A model generated the notes under the pieces. The model ran no database searches. It was not told the DNA's origin and saw nothing but the letters and a program-made list of their open reading frames with translations. DNA of 64,000 nucleotides from an uncultured Clostridia bacterium (GTDB lineage Bacteria > Bacillota > Clostridia > Christensenellales > Aristaeellaceae). A program made the translations under genes and the position numbers. The stretch's first letter is position 1, and every line of letters begins with the position of its first letter. The DNA lies in contig CAKUKM010000009.1 of assembly GCA_934663595.1 (NCBI GenBank), forward strand, positions 10,843-74,842. The letters run 5' to 3'. Shown here piece by piece: positions 26,994 through 36,228 of the stretch.

Positions 26994-27902
26994 ATGGCAT
27001 TTTTCGGAAATCTGATGAACAATTACTTTTACGGCAAATCCGGCAAGGGCGATTATCGCGTTGAGGACATGCCGCAGAACCGCCGCCAGCTGTTCGGCGC
27101 GGTGCTGAAGGTGCGCTGGAGCGCGCTGGTGGGCGTAAACCTGCTGCAGGTGCTGTTCTGGCTGCCCGCCGCCGCGTGGACGATTTTGAACTACATCACG
27201 CTCGTTTCCGGCGCGGGCGATCCGGTGAGCCTGCTTTCGACCTATCTGCTGATTCTGATTCCGCTGATTGCGATCACCGGCCCGTTCACCGCGGGCGCGA
27301 CCTACGTGCTGCGCAACTGGGCGCGCGACGAACACAGCTTCGTCTGGAGCGACTTCTGGGATGCAGTCAAGGGCAACTGGAAGCAGGGCCTGGTCGTATC
27401 GGTAATCAGCGGCCTGATGCCGTATGTGCTGTATATGGGCTATACGTTCTACGGCACGATGGCGAGCACGAAATCGTTCGTGTTCATGATTCCGCTGGCG
27501 ATTCTGTTCCTGGTATTCATCGTATGGAAGCTCAGCGAAATGATCATCTACACGCTGATGGTGACCTACGATCTGAAGACGAAGGATCTGATTCGCAACG
27601 CCATTCTGCTCACGGTCGGCAATCTCCCGCTGGCGGTCGGCATCAAGCTTCTGACGGCGCTGATTCCGGCAATCGCGATCGCGCTGCTGATCTTCATTCC
27701 GTCGATCGAGGTTCCCGTGCTGCTGGTGCTGGGTCTGCTGTGCCTGCTCTATCTGCCGGCGTTCAACCGCCTGATTACGTGCTCGTATTCCAACGCGCTG
27801 TGCGAAAAGTATCTGAACACGAAAATCGGCGCGCCGACCAACATCGGCCTGCGCCCGGACGACTGGGACGATACCGAATACCGCCCCGAGGACGACGAAT
27901 AA
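26994..27902 (+). CDS. YesL-like (DUF624) membrane protein
   Basis: A 302-residue protein with six or so membrane segments. MAFFGNLMNNYFYGKSGKGDY and the stretch TYVLRNWARDEHSFVWSDFWDAVKGNWKQ match YesL/DUF624 proteins, often found beside ABC sugar importers. The mechanism is unknown. AAGGGG precedes the ATG. It is monocistronic, with its own promoter and terminator. Confidence 0.82.
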   Translation: MAFFGNLMNNYFYGKSGKGDYRVEDMPQNRRQLFGAVLKVRWSALVGVNLLQVLFWLPAAAWTILNYITLVSGAGDPVSLLSTYLLILIPLIAITGPFTAGATYVLRNWARDEHSFVWSDFWDAVKGNWKQGLVVSVISGLMPYVLYMGYTFYGTMASTKSFVFMIPLAILFLVFIVWKLSEMIIYTLMVTYDLKTKDLIRNAILLTVGNLPLAVGIKLLTALIPAIAIALLIFIPSIEVPVLLVLGLLCLLYLPAFNRLITCSYSNALCEKYLNTKIGAPTNIGLRPDDWDDTEYRPEDDE

Positions 27903-27915
27903 AGCCATTCACACC

Positions 27916-27950
27916 GGCGGGCTCTTCCTTCTGAGCCCGCCGCTTTTTTC
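27916..27950 (+). terminator. Terminator after the DUF624 gene
   Basis: Stem CGGCGGGCTC / GAGCCCGCCG, loop of 8, then CTTTTTT. It ends 18 bp before the next start codon. Confidence 0.9.
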
Positions 27951-27967
27951 TGGAAAGGGAGCTTGTC

Positions 27968-29185
27968 ATGCAGAAATTGGAACTTCTCGCGCCGGCCGGC
28001 GATTTGGAGCGCGTGCGCACGGCGCTGCGGTTCGGCGCGGACGCGGTGTATCTCGGCGGGCCGCAGATGCAGCTGCGCGCCGGCCAGGTCGGCTTTTCGA
28101 TGGAAAGCCTCTCCCAGGCGATTCGCGAGGCCCACGCGCTGAATCGCCGCGTATATGTCACGGTCAACGCATTCGCCTATAATCGCGATATCGACGCGCT
28201 TCCCGAATATGCGCAGGCGCTCGAGGCGCTCGGCGCGGATGCGGTCATCGTGTCCGATCTGGGCGCGATCGCGACCATTCGCAAAGCCTGCCCGCATTTG
28301 CCCGTTCACGTAAGCACGCAGGCGAACTGCCTGAATTACGCGTCCACGCGCGTTTATGCCGATCTGGGCGCGACGCGCGTGGTGCTGGCGCGCGAAATGT
28401 CGCTTGCCGATATCGCCGAGCTGCGCGCGAAAGCGCCCGCCGGGCTGGAGCTGGAGGCGTTTGTGCACGGCGCGATGTGCATGAGCTATTCCGGCCGCTG
28501 CATGCTCAGCGCGTATCTGACGGGCCGCAGCGCAAATCGCGGCGCGTGCGCGCAATCGTGCCGCTGGACGTATCACCTGATGGAGGAAAAGCGCCCCGGG
28601 CAGTTCTTCCCCATCGAGGAAGACGAGCGCGGCACCACGATTCTCAGCTCGCTGGATTTGAATTGCCTGTCGTTTCTCGACCAGATCATGGCGGCGGGCG
28701 TGATTTCCTTCAAAATCGAGGGGCGCATGAAGTCGCCGTACTATGTCGCGACCGTCGTAAACGCCTATCGCCGCCGGATCGACGCGATTCTCTCCGGAAC
28801 CGCCTCGGCGGAAAATACCGCGCTGCTCGAGCGCGAATTGAACGCCGCGAGCCATCGGCCGTATTCCTCCGGATTCTACTTTGGCGAACTGATTCACCAT
28901 GCGCCCGATACCGGCGCGTATCTGCAGGATTGCACGTTCGCAGGCGTGGTCGAGGCGCAAATCGGCGACCGAATCACGTTTGAATGCCGCAACAAGATTC
29001 ATTCCGGCGACCGAATTGAAATTCTCTCGCCCCACACGCTGGGGAAATCGTTCCTCGCCGAGGAGATTCAAAACGCAAGCGGCGAATCCGAATCCGCCGC
29101 CGCGCGCCCGAACGAGCGCTATTCCATGCGCTGCGAAATCCCCGTTGCCCCCGGCGATATCCTGAGAATCCGAATCAACGCCTGA
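27968..29185 (+). CDS. Peptidase U32 family protein
   Basis: A 405-residue U32-family protein. The signature EAFVHGAMCMSYSGRCMLS (about 165-183) is clear, and the opening KLELLAPAGDLERVRTALRFGADAVYLGG is characteristic. U32 members include collagenase-like proteases and the RNA-hydroxylation factors RlhA and TrhP. The short C-terminus (about 85 residues after the core) fits the YrrN/YrrO/TrhP branch. Which reaction it performs is undecided. Confidence 0.88.
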   Translation: MQKLELLAPAGDLERVRTALRFGADAVYLGGPQMQLRAGQVGFSMESLSQAIREAHALNRRVYVTVNAFAYNRDIDALPEYAQALEALGADAVIVSDLGAIATIRKACPHLPVHVSTQANCLNYASTRVYADLGATRVVLAREMSLADIAELRAKAPAGLELEAFVHGAMCMSYSGRCMLSAYLTGRSANRGACAQSCRWTYHLMEEKRPGQFFPIEEDERGTTILSSLDLNCLSFLDQIMAAGVISFKIEGRMKSPYYVATVVNAYRRRIDAILSGTASAENTALLERELNAASHRPYSSGFYFGELIHHAPDTGAYLQDCTFAGVVEAQIGDRITFECRNKIHSGDRIEILSPHTLGKSFLAEEIQNASGESESAAARPNERYSMRCEIPVAPGDILRIRINA

Positions 29186-29204
29186 TTCCGGGCGTTTGCA
29201 CGCA

Positions 29205-29249
29205 AAAGGCCGCCCGGCATTGCGCCGAACGGCCTTTGTTTTGTCTTTT
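29205..29249 (+). terminator. Terminator after the U32 peptidase gene
   Basis: AAAGGCCG / CGGCCTTT stem followed by TGTTTTGTCTTTT. It also closes the convergent phosphoesterase gene. Confidence 0.75.
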
Positions 29250-30372
29250 ACGGGAACATCGGGGCGGAGGCGCCCTGATCGTCGGTCGATTCAACGGTGA
29301 TTCCATCCTTGCCAAACGTGATCGCAGTTCCGATGAACTTCGCGTTCGGGTGCTCGGGATAGCGCCGCCCATTGTCGCGCTGCATCGGCGCGGAGCCGAT
29401 TACGATCGGGAAATTCGCGGGGAAGCGCATGTCTTCCTCGCCCGGGCGATCCACCTTCAGCCAGTGCATGTGGCCGCAGAGCATCAGATCGATGTGCATC
29501 TGATTCAGCAGCGCCGTCCACTCGGCCAGAATGTCGCGCTCGATGTTGAATTTCGCCTCCTGGCGGTCAATCTCGCGGGACGGGAACGGCAAATGCGAAA
29601 GCGCAATGCGATGCGTTACGCCCTCGGCCAGGTATTCCTGATCGGCATGCTCGATCACGCGCTTCAGGAATTCCGTTTCCTTTTCGCGCATGTCGTGGCA
29701 ATCGACCAGCCCGCCGTATTCCACGTCGGAATCCATCTTGTCCTCGCCGCAATCCAGCGCGACGCCCCACAGGGAGCCGATCCGGAACGTAAAATACGTC
29801 TCTCCGTCGCGCGTGCCGATATAATCGGGCAAATCCGTCGCCAGCCGGCCGCGGTAATCATGATTGCCGCGCGCAAACACGACCGGGATCTCGCCGTGCG
29901 TCAGCTCGCTGGTGATGTCGTAAATCGCGCGAATGTCCTCCGGCGTTTTGCTCTCGGCGGGAATATCGCCGTTCAGAATCAGCATATCGAGCTTATCGCC
30001 GAAATACTTCGCCGCGCGGCACGGATCGTCCACGCGCGAATGCGTGTCCGCCAGCATGTACACATGCGTTTCCTTCGAGAAATCCGCCGGCCGGAACGCG
30101 TAATCCGCCGTCTCGAGCTCGCCCAGCTCCGGGAAATACGGGCGGCGCTCCGGAAGCGCGCGGAAGCACACGCGATAGCCCTTCGCCTTATCCAATTCCT
30201 CCATCGGAACGGAGACCTTATGAATCAGCGTTTCGGAGCGCATCAGGCCGTTGCGGCTGTCGCGGTATTCGCGGCCGCCGACCTCGACCCATGCAATTCC
30301 AAATTCCGTGGTGTTGAATGCAATCTGATATTCGTGCTCGACAGCGAACACGCAGGGATCTCTGTACAGCAT
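29248..30372 (-). CDS. Calcineurin-like metallophosphoesterase
   Basis: A 374-residue protein. The N-terminal about 95 residues form a beta-rich domain. The metallophosphoesterase core has the ordered metal motifs MLADTHSR, ILNGDI, ARGNHD and CGHMHW. There is no signal peptide. It is the last gene of the leftward LplABC-like cluster, starting 3 bp after the permease stop, so it probably acts on the imported sugar or a phosphorylated product. That link is inferred from position alone. Confidence 0.87.
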   Translation of the reverse strand: MLYRDPCVFAVEHEYQIAFNTTEFGIAWVEVGGREYRDSRNGLMRSETLIHKVSVPMEELDKAKGYRVCFRALPERRPYFPELGELETADYAFRPADFSKETHVYMLADTHSRVDDPCRAAKYFGDKLDMLILNGDIPAESKTPEDIRAIYDITSELTHGEIPVVFARGNHDYRGRLATDLPDYIGTRDGETYFTFRIGSLWGVALDCGEDKMDSDVEYGGLVDCHDMREKETEFLKRVIEHADQEYLAEGVTHRIALSHLPFPSREIDRQEAKFNIERDILAEWTALLNQMHIDLMLCGHMHWLKVDRPGEEDMRFPANFPIVIGSAPMQRDNGRRYPEHPNAKFIGTAITFGKDGITVESTDDQGASAPMFP

Positions 30373-30375
30373 CTT

Positions 30376-31296
30376 TTACTCCTTGATCGCGCCAACCATA
30401 ACGCCCTTGACGAAATACTTCTGAACGAACGGGTAAATCAGCAGCACCGGCACAGTCGAAACGATGATCGTGCAGTACTTCATGATTTCCTTCATCAGAT
30501 AGCTGTTCGCGCTCGTGCCGGACAGCGCGTTCATGAACGAGTCCGTATTCTTGTCCAGAATCAGCAGCTCGCGCAGATACAGCTGCAGCGGATACAGGTC
30601 GCGGCGCTTCTGCAGATAGACCATCGCGTTGTACCATGCGCTCCAGTTGCCGACCGCGTAAAACAGCGTAATCGTCGCCAGCGCCGCGCCGGACAGCGGC
30701 AGAATGATGCGGAACAGCAAGGTTACGTCGTTCGCGCCGTCGATCGTCGCCGATTCAAGCAGCGCCGTCGGAATGCCCTTGAAGCTCGTGCGCAGAACGA
30801 TCATGTTGTAAACGCTGACCGCGCCGGGCAGCATAACCGCCCACATCGTGTTGTTCAGGCCCATCTGAACCACGGTCAAATACGTCGGGATCATGCCGCC
30901 GCCGAAATACATCGTGAACACGATCAGGATCATCGTGACCTTCTTGAGCATGAAATCGGTGTGCGACAGGATATACGCGCCCATGATCGTCATCACCATC
31001 GAAATGCTCGTGCCGATCAGAACGTAAATCAGCGTGTTCCGATAGCCCTGCCACAGCGTGCTCATCTTGAGCACCATCCGATAGCCCTCCACCGAGAAGC
31101 CCGCCGGACGGAACATGATTCCGCGCACCAGCGCGAATTCGTTCGGGCTGCTGAACGAGCAGAACAGCACGTACAGCATCGGATACAGCGTAATCACCGC
31201 CAGCAGAATCATGAACACATAGTTGATGAAGAAGAATATCTTATCGCCCTTTGTGGTATGAATGCCGTCGCTCAATTGAATTTTCTGCTTCGCCAT
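30376..31296 (-). CDS. Carbohydrate ABC transporter permease (LplC/YtcP type)
   Basis: A 306-residue inner-membrane permease of the binding-protein-dependent family. Six membrane segments; the EAA-like loop reads LLESATIDGANDVTLLFRIILPLSGAALATI. The start at 31296 (MAKQKIQLSDG) has AAGGAGGTG upstream. The C-terminus FVKGVMVGAIKE is typical of LplC/CUT1 partners. It pairs with the LplB-like permease 13 bp upstream. No ATPase gene is present, as usual for this class, which borrows MsmX-like ATPases. Confidence 0.93.
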   Translation of the reverse strand: MAKQKIQLSDGIHTTKGDKIFFFINYVFMILLAVITLYPMLYVLFCSFSSPNEFALVRGIMFRPAGFSVEGYRMVLKMSTLWQGYRNTLIYVLIGTSISMVMTIMGAYILSHTDFMLKKVTMILIVFTMYFGGGMIPTYLTVVQMGLNNTMWAVMLPGAVSVYNMIVLRTSFKGIPTALLESATIDGANDVTLLFRIILPLSGAALATITLFYAVGNWSAWYNAMVYLQKRRDLYPLQLYLRELLILDKNTDSFMNALSGTSANSYLMKEIMKYCTIIVSTVPVLLIYPFVQKYFVKGVMVGAIKE

Positions 31297-31309
31297 ATTC
31301 CGCACCTCC

Positions 31310-32248
31310 TTACCACAGGCCGCTGCCGGCCAGCTTGTTGCTGACCTTGTTCGCGACCGTGAGCAGAATCAGGTTGATCAGCGAATTGAAGATGTTGACC
31401 GCCGCGGAATAGCTGTAGTCGTTCTCGACGAAGCCCTTGCGGTAAACGAACGTCGAGATGATATCGCTCGTCTCATACGTCGCCTCGGACTGCAGCAGGA
31501 ACGCCTTTTCCCAGCCGACGTTCATCAGTCGGCCGCACGCCATGATCAGCATGATTACGATCGTTTCGCGAATGCCCGGGAGCGTCACGTGCCACATGCG
31601 CTGCGCGCGGTTCGCGCCGTCGATCGCCGCCGCCTCGTACAGATCCGGATTGATGCCCGAAATCGCGGCGATATAGATGATCGAATTCCAGCCGAAGCTC
31701 TGCCAGATGTCCGACACGACATAGATCGCGCGGAACGCTCCCGAATCGCCGATCAGCGAGCCCTCGTGCGACGATATCGAATTCACGATCGACGTAATAA
31801 AGCCCGTCGAATTCGTGAACTGCGTGATCATACTGCAGATAACGACCGTCGTAATGAAATGCGGCAGGTACGTGATCGTCTGAACGACCTTCTTGCAGCT
31901 CTGATTGCGCACCTCGTTGAGCAGAATCGCGAAGATGATCGGGAACGGGAAGCCGAACACGAGGTTCAGTCCGCTGATCACCAGCGTATTGCGCAGAAGG
32001 CGATAGAAATAGAAGTTTCCGAAGAACTTCTTGAAGTTATCGAGCCCTACAAACTTGCTGCCCAGAATGCCCTTGACCGGCTTATACTTCTGGAACGCGA
32101 TTATATTGCCGTACATCGGCCAATAGCAGAACAGCACGAAGTATATCATCACGACGATCAGCATGACGTATACCAGCGGATGCCTGCGAATATTCGTAGC
32201 CAAACGCGAGAAGAAGCCTTCCTTCTTCCGAGTGGAAATCGATTTCAT
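31310..32248 (-). CDS. Sugar ABC transporter permease (LplB/YteP type)
   Basis: A 312-residue permease. The EAA loop reads LYEAAAIDGANRAQRMWHVTLPGIRETIVIM, and MYGNIIAFQKYKPVKGILGSKFVGLDNFKKFF is the LplB-specific N-terminal region. The start at 32248 follows AAGGGGAG. It forms the transmembrane channel with the LplC-like partner. Confidence 0.93.
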   Translation of the reverse strand: MKSISTRKKEGFFSRLATNIRRHPLVYVMLIVVMIYFVLFCYWPMYGNIIAFQKYKPVKGILGSKFVGLDNFKKFFGNFYFYRLLRNTLVISGLNLVFGFPFPIIFAILLNEVRNQSCKKVVQTITYLPHFITTVVICSMITQFTNSTGFITSIVNSISSHEGSLIGDSGAFRAIYVVSDIWQSFGWNSIIYIAAISGINPDLYEAAAIDGANRAQRMWHVTLPGIRETIVIMLIMACGRLMNVGWEKAFLLQSEATYETSDIISTFVYRKGFVENDYSYSAAVNIFNSLINLILLTVANKVSNKLAGSGLW

Positions 32249-32346
32249 GCGTGCGCTCTCCCCTTGCATATCAAGTAAAGGTTTCACTTAAAGAATGATT
32301 CGCGCAATCTTAAGGAAACAATCCCGTCTCTGATTGGAATAGGAAA

Positions 32347-32375
32347 CGAAGGGCGGACGAACCGCCCTTCGTTTT
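32347..32375 (-). terminator. Hairpin between binding-protein and permease genes
   Basis: A 10-bp perfect stem, CGAAGGGCGG / CCGCCCTTCG. The T-run on the leftward strand is short, so it may let through a fraction of transcripts and keep the binding protein more abundant than the permeases. Confidence 0.65.
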
Positions 32376-32390
32376 GACCCGTTTTGTCGC

Positions 32391-34004
32391 TTAGCGGGCG
32401 AGGTAGCGCGCGTAGGAGGCTTCGTAAACCTTCTGCATTTCGCTCAGGCCCAGCTCGTTCAGCTTCTCGAGGTAGCTGTCGAACTCGGTGTCGAGATCGG
32501 CCTTGCCGGTGATGAAGTTGATGCACATTTCATCGCGGTAGGTCTCGACATTGGTGCGATACTCGGCGAGGATCTCGGACTCTTCAGTGGTGAAGGTGCA
32601 GCCGAAGGGCCAGATGCCGTCGTAGGAGCACTGAACGTAGAGCTTTACGCACTCGGGCTGTACGCCGTAGCAGTACTTGCTGGTCAGGATATAGTCGAGG
32701 TCGGAGTCGGACTCGGTCTCGAACTGATACAGACGCATGCAGCGCTTGTCCTCAACGGACGCATCCGCATTGTACTCGACGTCGGTGATGACCGGGTAGC
32801 CCATATCGTTGAGGTTGTAGCCCTTGCCCTCGATGCCGTTGGACATCATGAACTCGACGTCGTCCAGATACAGCGCATCCAGGAACGCCACGCACTCTTC
32901 CTTGTGTTCGGAAGAAGCGCAGATGTACTTCTGAGCGTCGAGGCCACGGTTGGTCACCATAACGCGGGTCAGAGGCGCATCCTCGGTCAGCTTCGGCATC
33001 TGAGCCGCGACCAGGCCGCGCTCCGGATGCTCGATTTCAACGACATTGTAGTAGTTCGCCGCATAGTTGTAGGTGTGGTCAACCACGCAGCCAGCCTCTT
33101 CGTTCGCCAGCATCGCCCAGGTATCGGTCTGGGTGTCGGTGGTGAAGTCGGGGTTGATCAGGCCTTCGGAGTACCACAGACGCATGGTCGCGAGGTAATC
33201 CTTGTATTCCTGAGTCGCCGGGCCGTACGCGACGGTGCCGTCTTCAGTGATGAAGAAGTTGCGCGCATCGATATTCCAGGCAGCGGAGAAGGCATTGCGG
33301 GTTCTCCAGTAGTTGGACTTGTTCAGAAGCAGCGGATAGTTGATGCCATTCGCCTTGAAGGCTCGGAGCATTTCGGTCCAGTCGTCGATGGTTACCGGAA
33401 CATCCAGACCAACGGCTTCCAGAGCGTCCTTGCGGATCATCATGCCCCACATGCAGGTGCAGCTCTCTTCGCTGCCGCTGACGCGGGTGCCCAGCGCGAT
33501 CACGCGGCCGTAGTCGTCGTAAGCGCCCTTGACGAGGTACGGATCAGCCAGAACCTTCTCATAGAAATGCGGGGTGGTCTCTTCGCTGACGAGCTCGGTG
33601 TAATCGTAGATCAGGCCGTCGTCATACGCCATGGAGATGCCGCCCGCATAGTAATCGCGAACATAGCTGTCGAAGATCATATCCGGATAGTCCTGGTCCG
33701 CGAGCATGGTGGAGAAGCCTTCCTTCTCGCTGCCAACCGGCGGATGCACGAACTCGAGATTGACGTTGAACATCTCTTCGAGGTTCTTGATGACCTGCAG
33801 GTCGGAATAGGTGTCGATAAACTCGGTCATGGAAGCGTCCATCGGAATCCAAATGGTCAGCGTAACGCCGCCCAGATCCGGATAGCCCTTCTCATTGCAG
33901 GGGAACAGCGTCGTCCCCTTTACGGCCGTCGTCTCAGCGCTCGCGAACGCAAAGGACGTCGCCATGACCGCAAGCAGAAGCAGGCAGGACAAGAGTTTCT
34001 TCAT
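32391..34004 (-). CDS. Extracellular solute-binding protein (LplA type)
   Basis: A 537-residue substrate-binding protein of the family-1 type that serves LplBC permeases. Residues 1-24 form a signal peptide ending FAFASA. I see no lipobox Cys at the cleavage point (the only nearby Cys is residue 7), unlike most Gram-positive binding proteins. The ATG at 34004 follows AAGGAGGG. Its codons use fewer GC-ending choices than its neighbours, consistent with high expression. It is the first gene of the cluster. Confidence 0.9.
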   Translation of the reverse strand: MKKLLSCLLLLAVMATSFAFASAETTAVKGTTLFPCNEKGYPDLGGVTLTIWIPMDASMTEFIDTYSDLQVIKNLEEMFNVNLEFVHPPVGSEKEGFSTMLADQDYPDMIFDSYVRDYYAGGISMAYDDGLIYDYTELVSEETTPHFYEKVLADPYLVKGAYDDYGRVIALGTRVSGSEESCTCMWGMMIRKDALEAVGLDVPVTIDDWTEMLRAFKANGINYPLLLNKSNYWRTRNAFSAAWNIDARNFFITEDGTVAYGPATQEYKDYLATMRLWYSEGLINPDFTTDTQTDTWAMLANEEAGCVVDHTYNYAANYYNVVEIEHPERGLVAAQMPKLTEDAPLTRVMVTNRGLDAQKYICASSEHKEECVAFLDALYLDDVEFMMSNGIEGKGYNLNDMGYPVITDVEYNADASVEDKRCMRLYQFETESDSDLDYILTSKYCYGVQPECVKLYVQCSYDGIWPFGCTFTTEESEILAEYRTNVETYRDEMCINFITGKADLDTEFDSYLEKLNELGLSEMQKVYEASYARYLAR

Positions 34005-34049
34005 GGTTTTTTCCCTCCTTGAAAGTGCGTGTCGTAAAAACACATATTT

Positions 34050-34077
34050 ATTATATGAATTTATGCCCATTTGTCAA
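34050..34077 (-). promoter_or_regulatory. Promoter of the sugar-uptake operon
   Basis: Read leftward: TTGACA (34072-34077), 16-bp spacer, TATAAT (34050-34055). The next 240 bp to 34320 are AT-richer and hold no gene that I can support. Confidence 0.7.
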
Positions 34078-34324
34078 TCGGAAATTAGCGGTGTTGAAGT
34101 ATTTTCGTCGTTCTGCACAATTGTTGCGCATTTTGTGTTACGCGGCGCTTGTTCCACCCTCAAACTGATTCACGATGTAAAACAATCCGCTCCAATAAGC
34201 GCTTGTTCGGCTCCCATAATAAATATACTTTACACGAATTCCAATCAACGCAAAGCGGGCGAAACCGCGATCGGCCTCGCCCGGCGCATGAATTTTCACG
34301 CGCGGATTTATAATAGATCTGCGC

Positions 34325-34540
34325 TCAGTACTTCTGCGCGCCGCCCATCTGCTTTTCCTGGGCCTCGATCATCTTTTTGACCATGTTGCCGCCAATCTGA
34401 CCGGCGTCCTTGCTGGAGAGATTGCCGTTGTAGCCGTTGTTCAGGGTGATGCCGAGCTCGTTGGCGACCTCGTGCTTCATATTATACATCGCCTGACGCG
34501 CCTCGGGGATATTGATCTGGTTGGAATTCTTATTCGCCAT
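34325..34540 (-). CDS. Alpha/beta-type small acid-soluble spore protein
   Basis: A 71-residue SASP. MKHEVANELGITLNNGYNGNLSSKDAGQIGGNMVKKMIEAQE has both conserved blocks, including the GPR protease site (ANELGI). These proteins coat spore DNA and protect it from UV and heat. It follows the second SASP gene by 33 bp and is probably cotranscribed. Confidence 0.96.
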   Translation of the reverse strand: MANKNSNQINIPEARQAMYNMKHEVANELGITLNNGYNGNLSSKDAGQIGGNMVKKMIEAQEKQMGGAQKY

Positions 34541-34573
34541 TTGGGATACACTCCTTTCGGTCTGAACGCTTAC

Positions 34574-34756
34574 TTACTGCTGCATGCCATGCTGGCGCTG
34601 ATAGTCCTCGATCATCTTGCGAACCATCTGACCGCCCACCCGGCCGTTTTCAACGCTGGAAAGATTGCCGTTGTAGCCGCGCGTGAGGTTGATTCCCATT
34701 TCGCGCGCCACCTCGAACTTCATGTTTTCCAGCTCGGGCTTCATCTGCTTGCTCAT
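34574..34756 (-). CDS. Alpha/beta-type small acid-soluble spore protein
   Basis: A 60-residue SASP starting MSKQMKPELENMKFEVAREMGINL, with the second block NGNLSSVENGRVGGQMVRKMIE. AAGGAGGTG precedes the ATG at 34756; an upstream in-frame ATG at 34786 has no such site. It is the first of a SASP pair. Forespore (sigma-G) expression is expected, but I could not pin down the promoter. Confidence 0.95.
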   Translation of the reverse strand: MSKQMKPELENMKFEVAREMGINLTRGYNGNLSSVENGRVGGQMVRKMIEDYQRQHGMQQ

Positions 34757-34843
34757 TGCATTCACCTCCTTGTTTTGGTCTGGCACTATTGTGCGCGCGG
34801 CCCGGCATTTTACGCTGGTAATTCCTGATGATCAAAAACCGGC

Positions 34844-34869
34844 AAAAAAAGAAGCCGCGAAAGGCGGCT
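34844..34869 (-). terminator. Terminator after the MATE gene
   Basis: Read leftward: GCCGCC, loop TTTC, GCGGC, then TTCTTTTTTT. Confidence 0.8.
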
Positions 34870-34878
34870 CCTCAAAGT

Positions 34879-36216
34879 TTATTTCATCTCTTTTAGTATC
34901 TTCAGCTGCAGCGGTATCGCGACCGCAATCGTAATCACGTCGGCCGCCGCCTGCGCGAGCTCCACGCCGAGGACGCCCAGAAACTGCGGCAGAATCAGCA
35001 CCGCCGGAATGAAGAACAGTCCCTGCCGCGCCATCGCCAGAAACGACGCCGGAATCGCCTTGCCGATCGTCTGGCTCATCATATTGCTCATTACGATCCA
35101 ACCCGCGAGCGGGAAGGTAATGCACTGCAGCCGCAGCGCGATTCGGCCGACCTCGACCACACCCGCGTCGTCCTGAAACAGCGCGATGATTCCCGGCGCG
35201 AAGACATAGTCCGCCGCCGCGAGCACCAGCAGCACCGCCGTCGAGAGCTTTACGCAGAACCAGAAGCCCTCGCGCACGCGGTCGAATTTCTTCGCGCCGT
35301 AATTGAAGCCGCAGACCGGCTGAAAGCCCTGGCCGAAGCCGATTAAGCAGCTGTTTGCAAACTGCATGATGCGCGTGACGATCGACATGCCCGCAATCGC
35401 GTAATCGCCGTAGGCGCGCGCTGCGACGTTCAGGCAGATCGTCGCCACGGAATTCAGCCCCTGCCGGAACAGCGAGGGCGCGCCGCCGTTTACGATGATC
35501 CTGTACCGCTCGACCGTGGGCCTGAAATTGCGCAGGCGAATGTCGATCGCGTTGCTGCGGTAAATGCCGATCAGCAAAATTACAAAGCTGGCCAGCTGGC
35601 TGACGATCGTGGCGACCGCCGCGCCGGACACGCCCATATCCAGCGCGAAAATCAGCAGCGGATCGAGCCCGATGTTGATCACCGCGCCCGAAACCAGGCC
35701 GACCATCGCGTAAACCGCGTTGCCCTGAAAGCGCAGCTGATTGTTCAAAACCAGCGATGCGGTCATATACGGCGCGCCGATCAAAATCCAGCGCAGGTAA
35801 TCCACCGCGTAGGGCAGAATCGTTTCCGACGAGCCGAGCGCCAGCGCCAGCGGCTCCAGAAACAGAAGCCCGCCGATCATGATCACCGTTCCGCCGATCA
35901 GCGCCGAAAAGAAGCCCGTGGCCGCCATGTTTTCCGCGCCGGACACGTCGTGCGCGCCCAGCGCGCGGGAGATGTAATTGCCCGATCCGTGGCCGAAGAA
36001 GAATCCGACCGCCTGAATGATCGCCATTACGGAAAACACCACGCCCACCGCGCCGGTCGCGCTCGGCCCGAGCTTTCCGACAAAGAACGTGTCCGCCATG
36101 TTGTAAAACGACGTCACCAGCATGCTGATCATCGTGGGGATCGCCAGCTTTACAATCAGCCCTCGAACCGGCGCCTCCGTCATCGTTCTGTATTTCTGCT
36201 CCAGCGTTGCCTGCAT
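34879..36216 (-). CDS. MATE-family multidrug/metabolite exporter
   Basis: A 445-residue transporter with twelve membrane segments in two related halves, typical of MATE proteins (Na+ or H+ antiport of cationic compounds). The N-terminal VRGLIVKLAIPTMISMLVTSFYNMADTFFVGKLG is the family start. Located 12 bp downstream of polC on the same strand. The substrate is unknown. Confidence 0.93.
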   Translation of the reverse strand: MQATLEQKYRTMTEAPVRGLIVKLAIPTMISMLVTSFYNMADTFFVGKLGPSATGAVGVVFSVMAIIQAVGFFFGHGSGNYISRALGAHDVSGAENMAATGFFSALIGGTVIMIGGLLFLEPLALALGSSETILPYAVDYLRWILIGAPYMTASLVLNNQLRFQGNAVYAMVGLVSGAVINIGLDPLLIFALDMGVSGAAVATIVSQLASFVILLIGIYRSNAIDIRLRNFRPTVERYRIIVNGGAPSLFRQGLNSVATICLNVAARAYGDYAIAGMSIVTRIMQFANSCLIGFGQGFQPVCGFNYGAKKFDRVREGFWFCVKLSTAVLLVLAAADYVFAPGIIALFQDDAGVVEVGRIALRLQCITFPLAGWIVMSNMMSQTIGKAIPASFLAMARQGLFFIPAVLILPQFLGVLGVELAQAAADVITIAVAIPLQLKILKEMK

Positions 36217-36228
36217 CTTGTATCCCTC

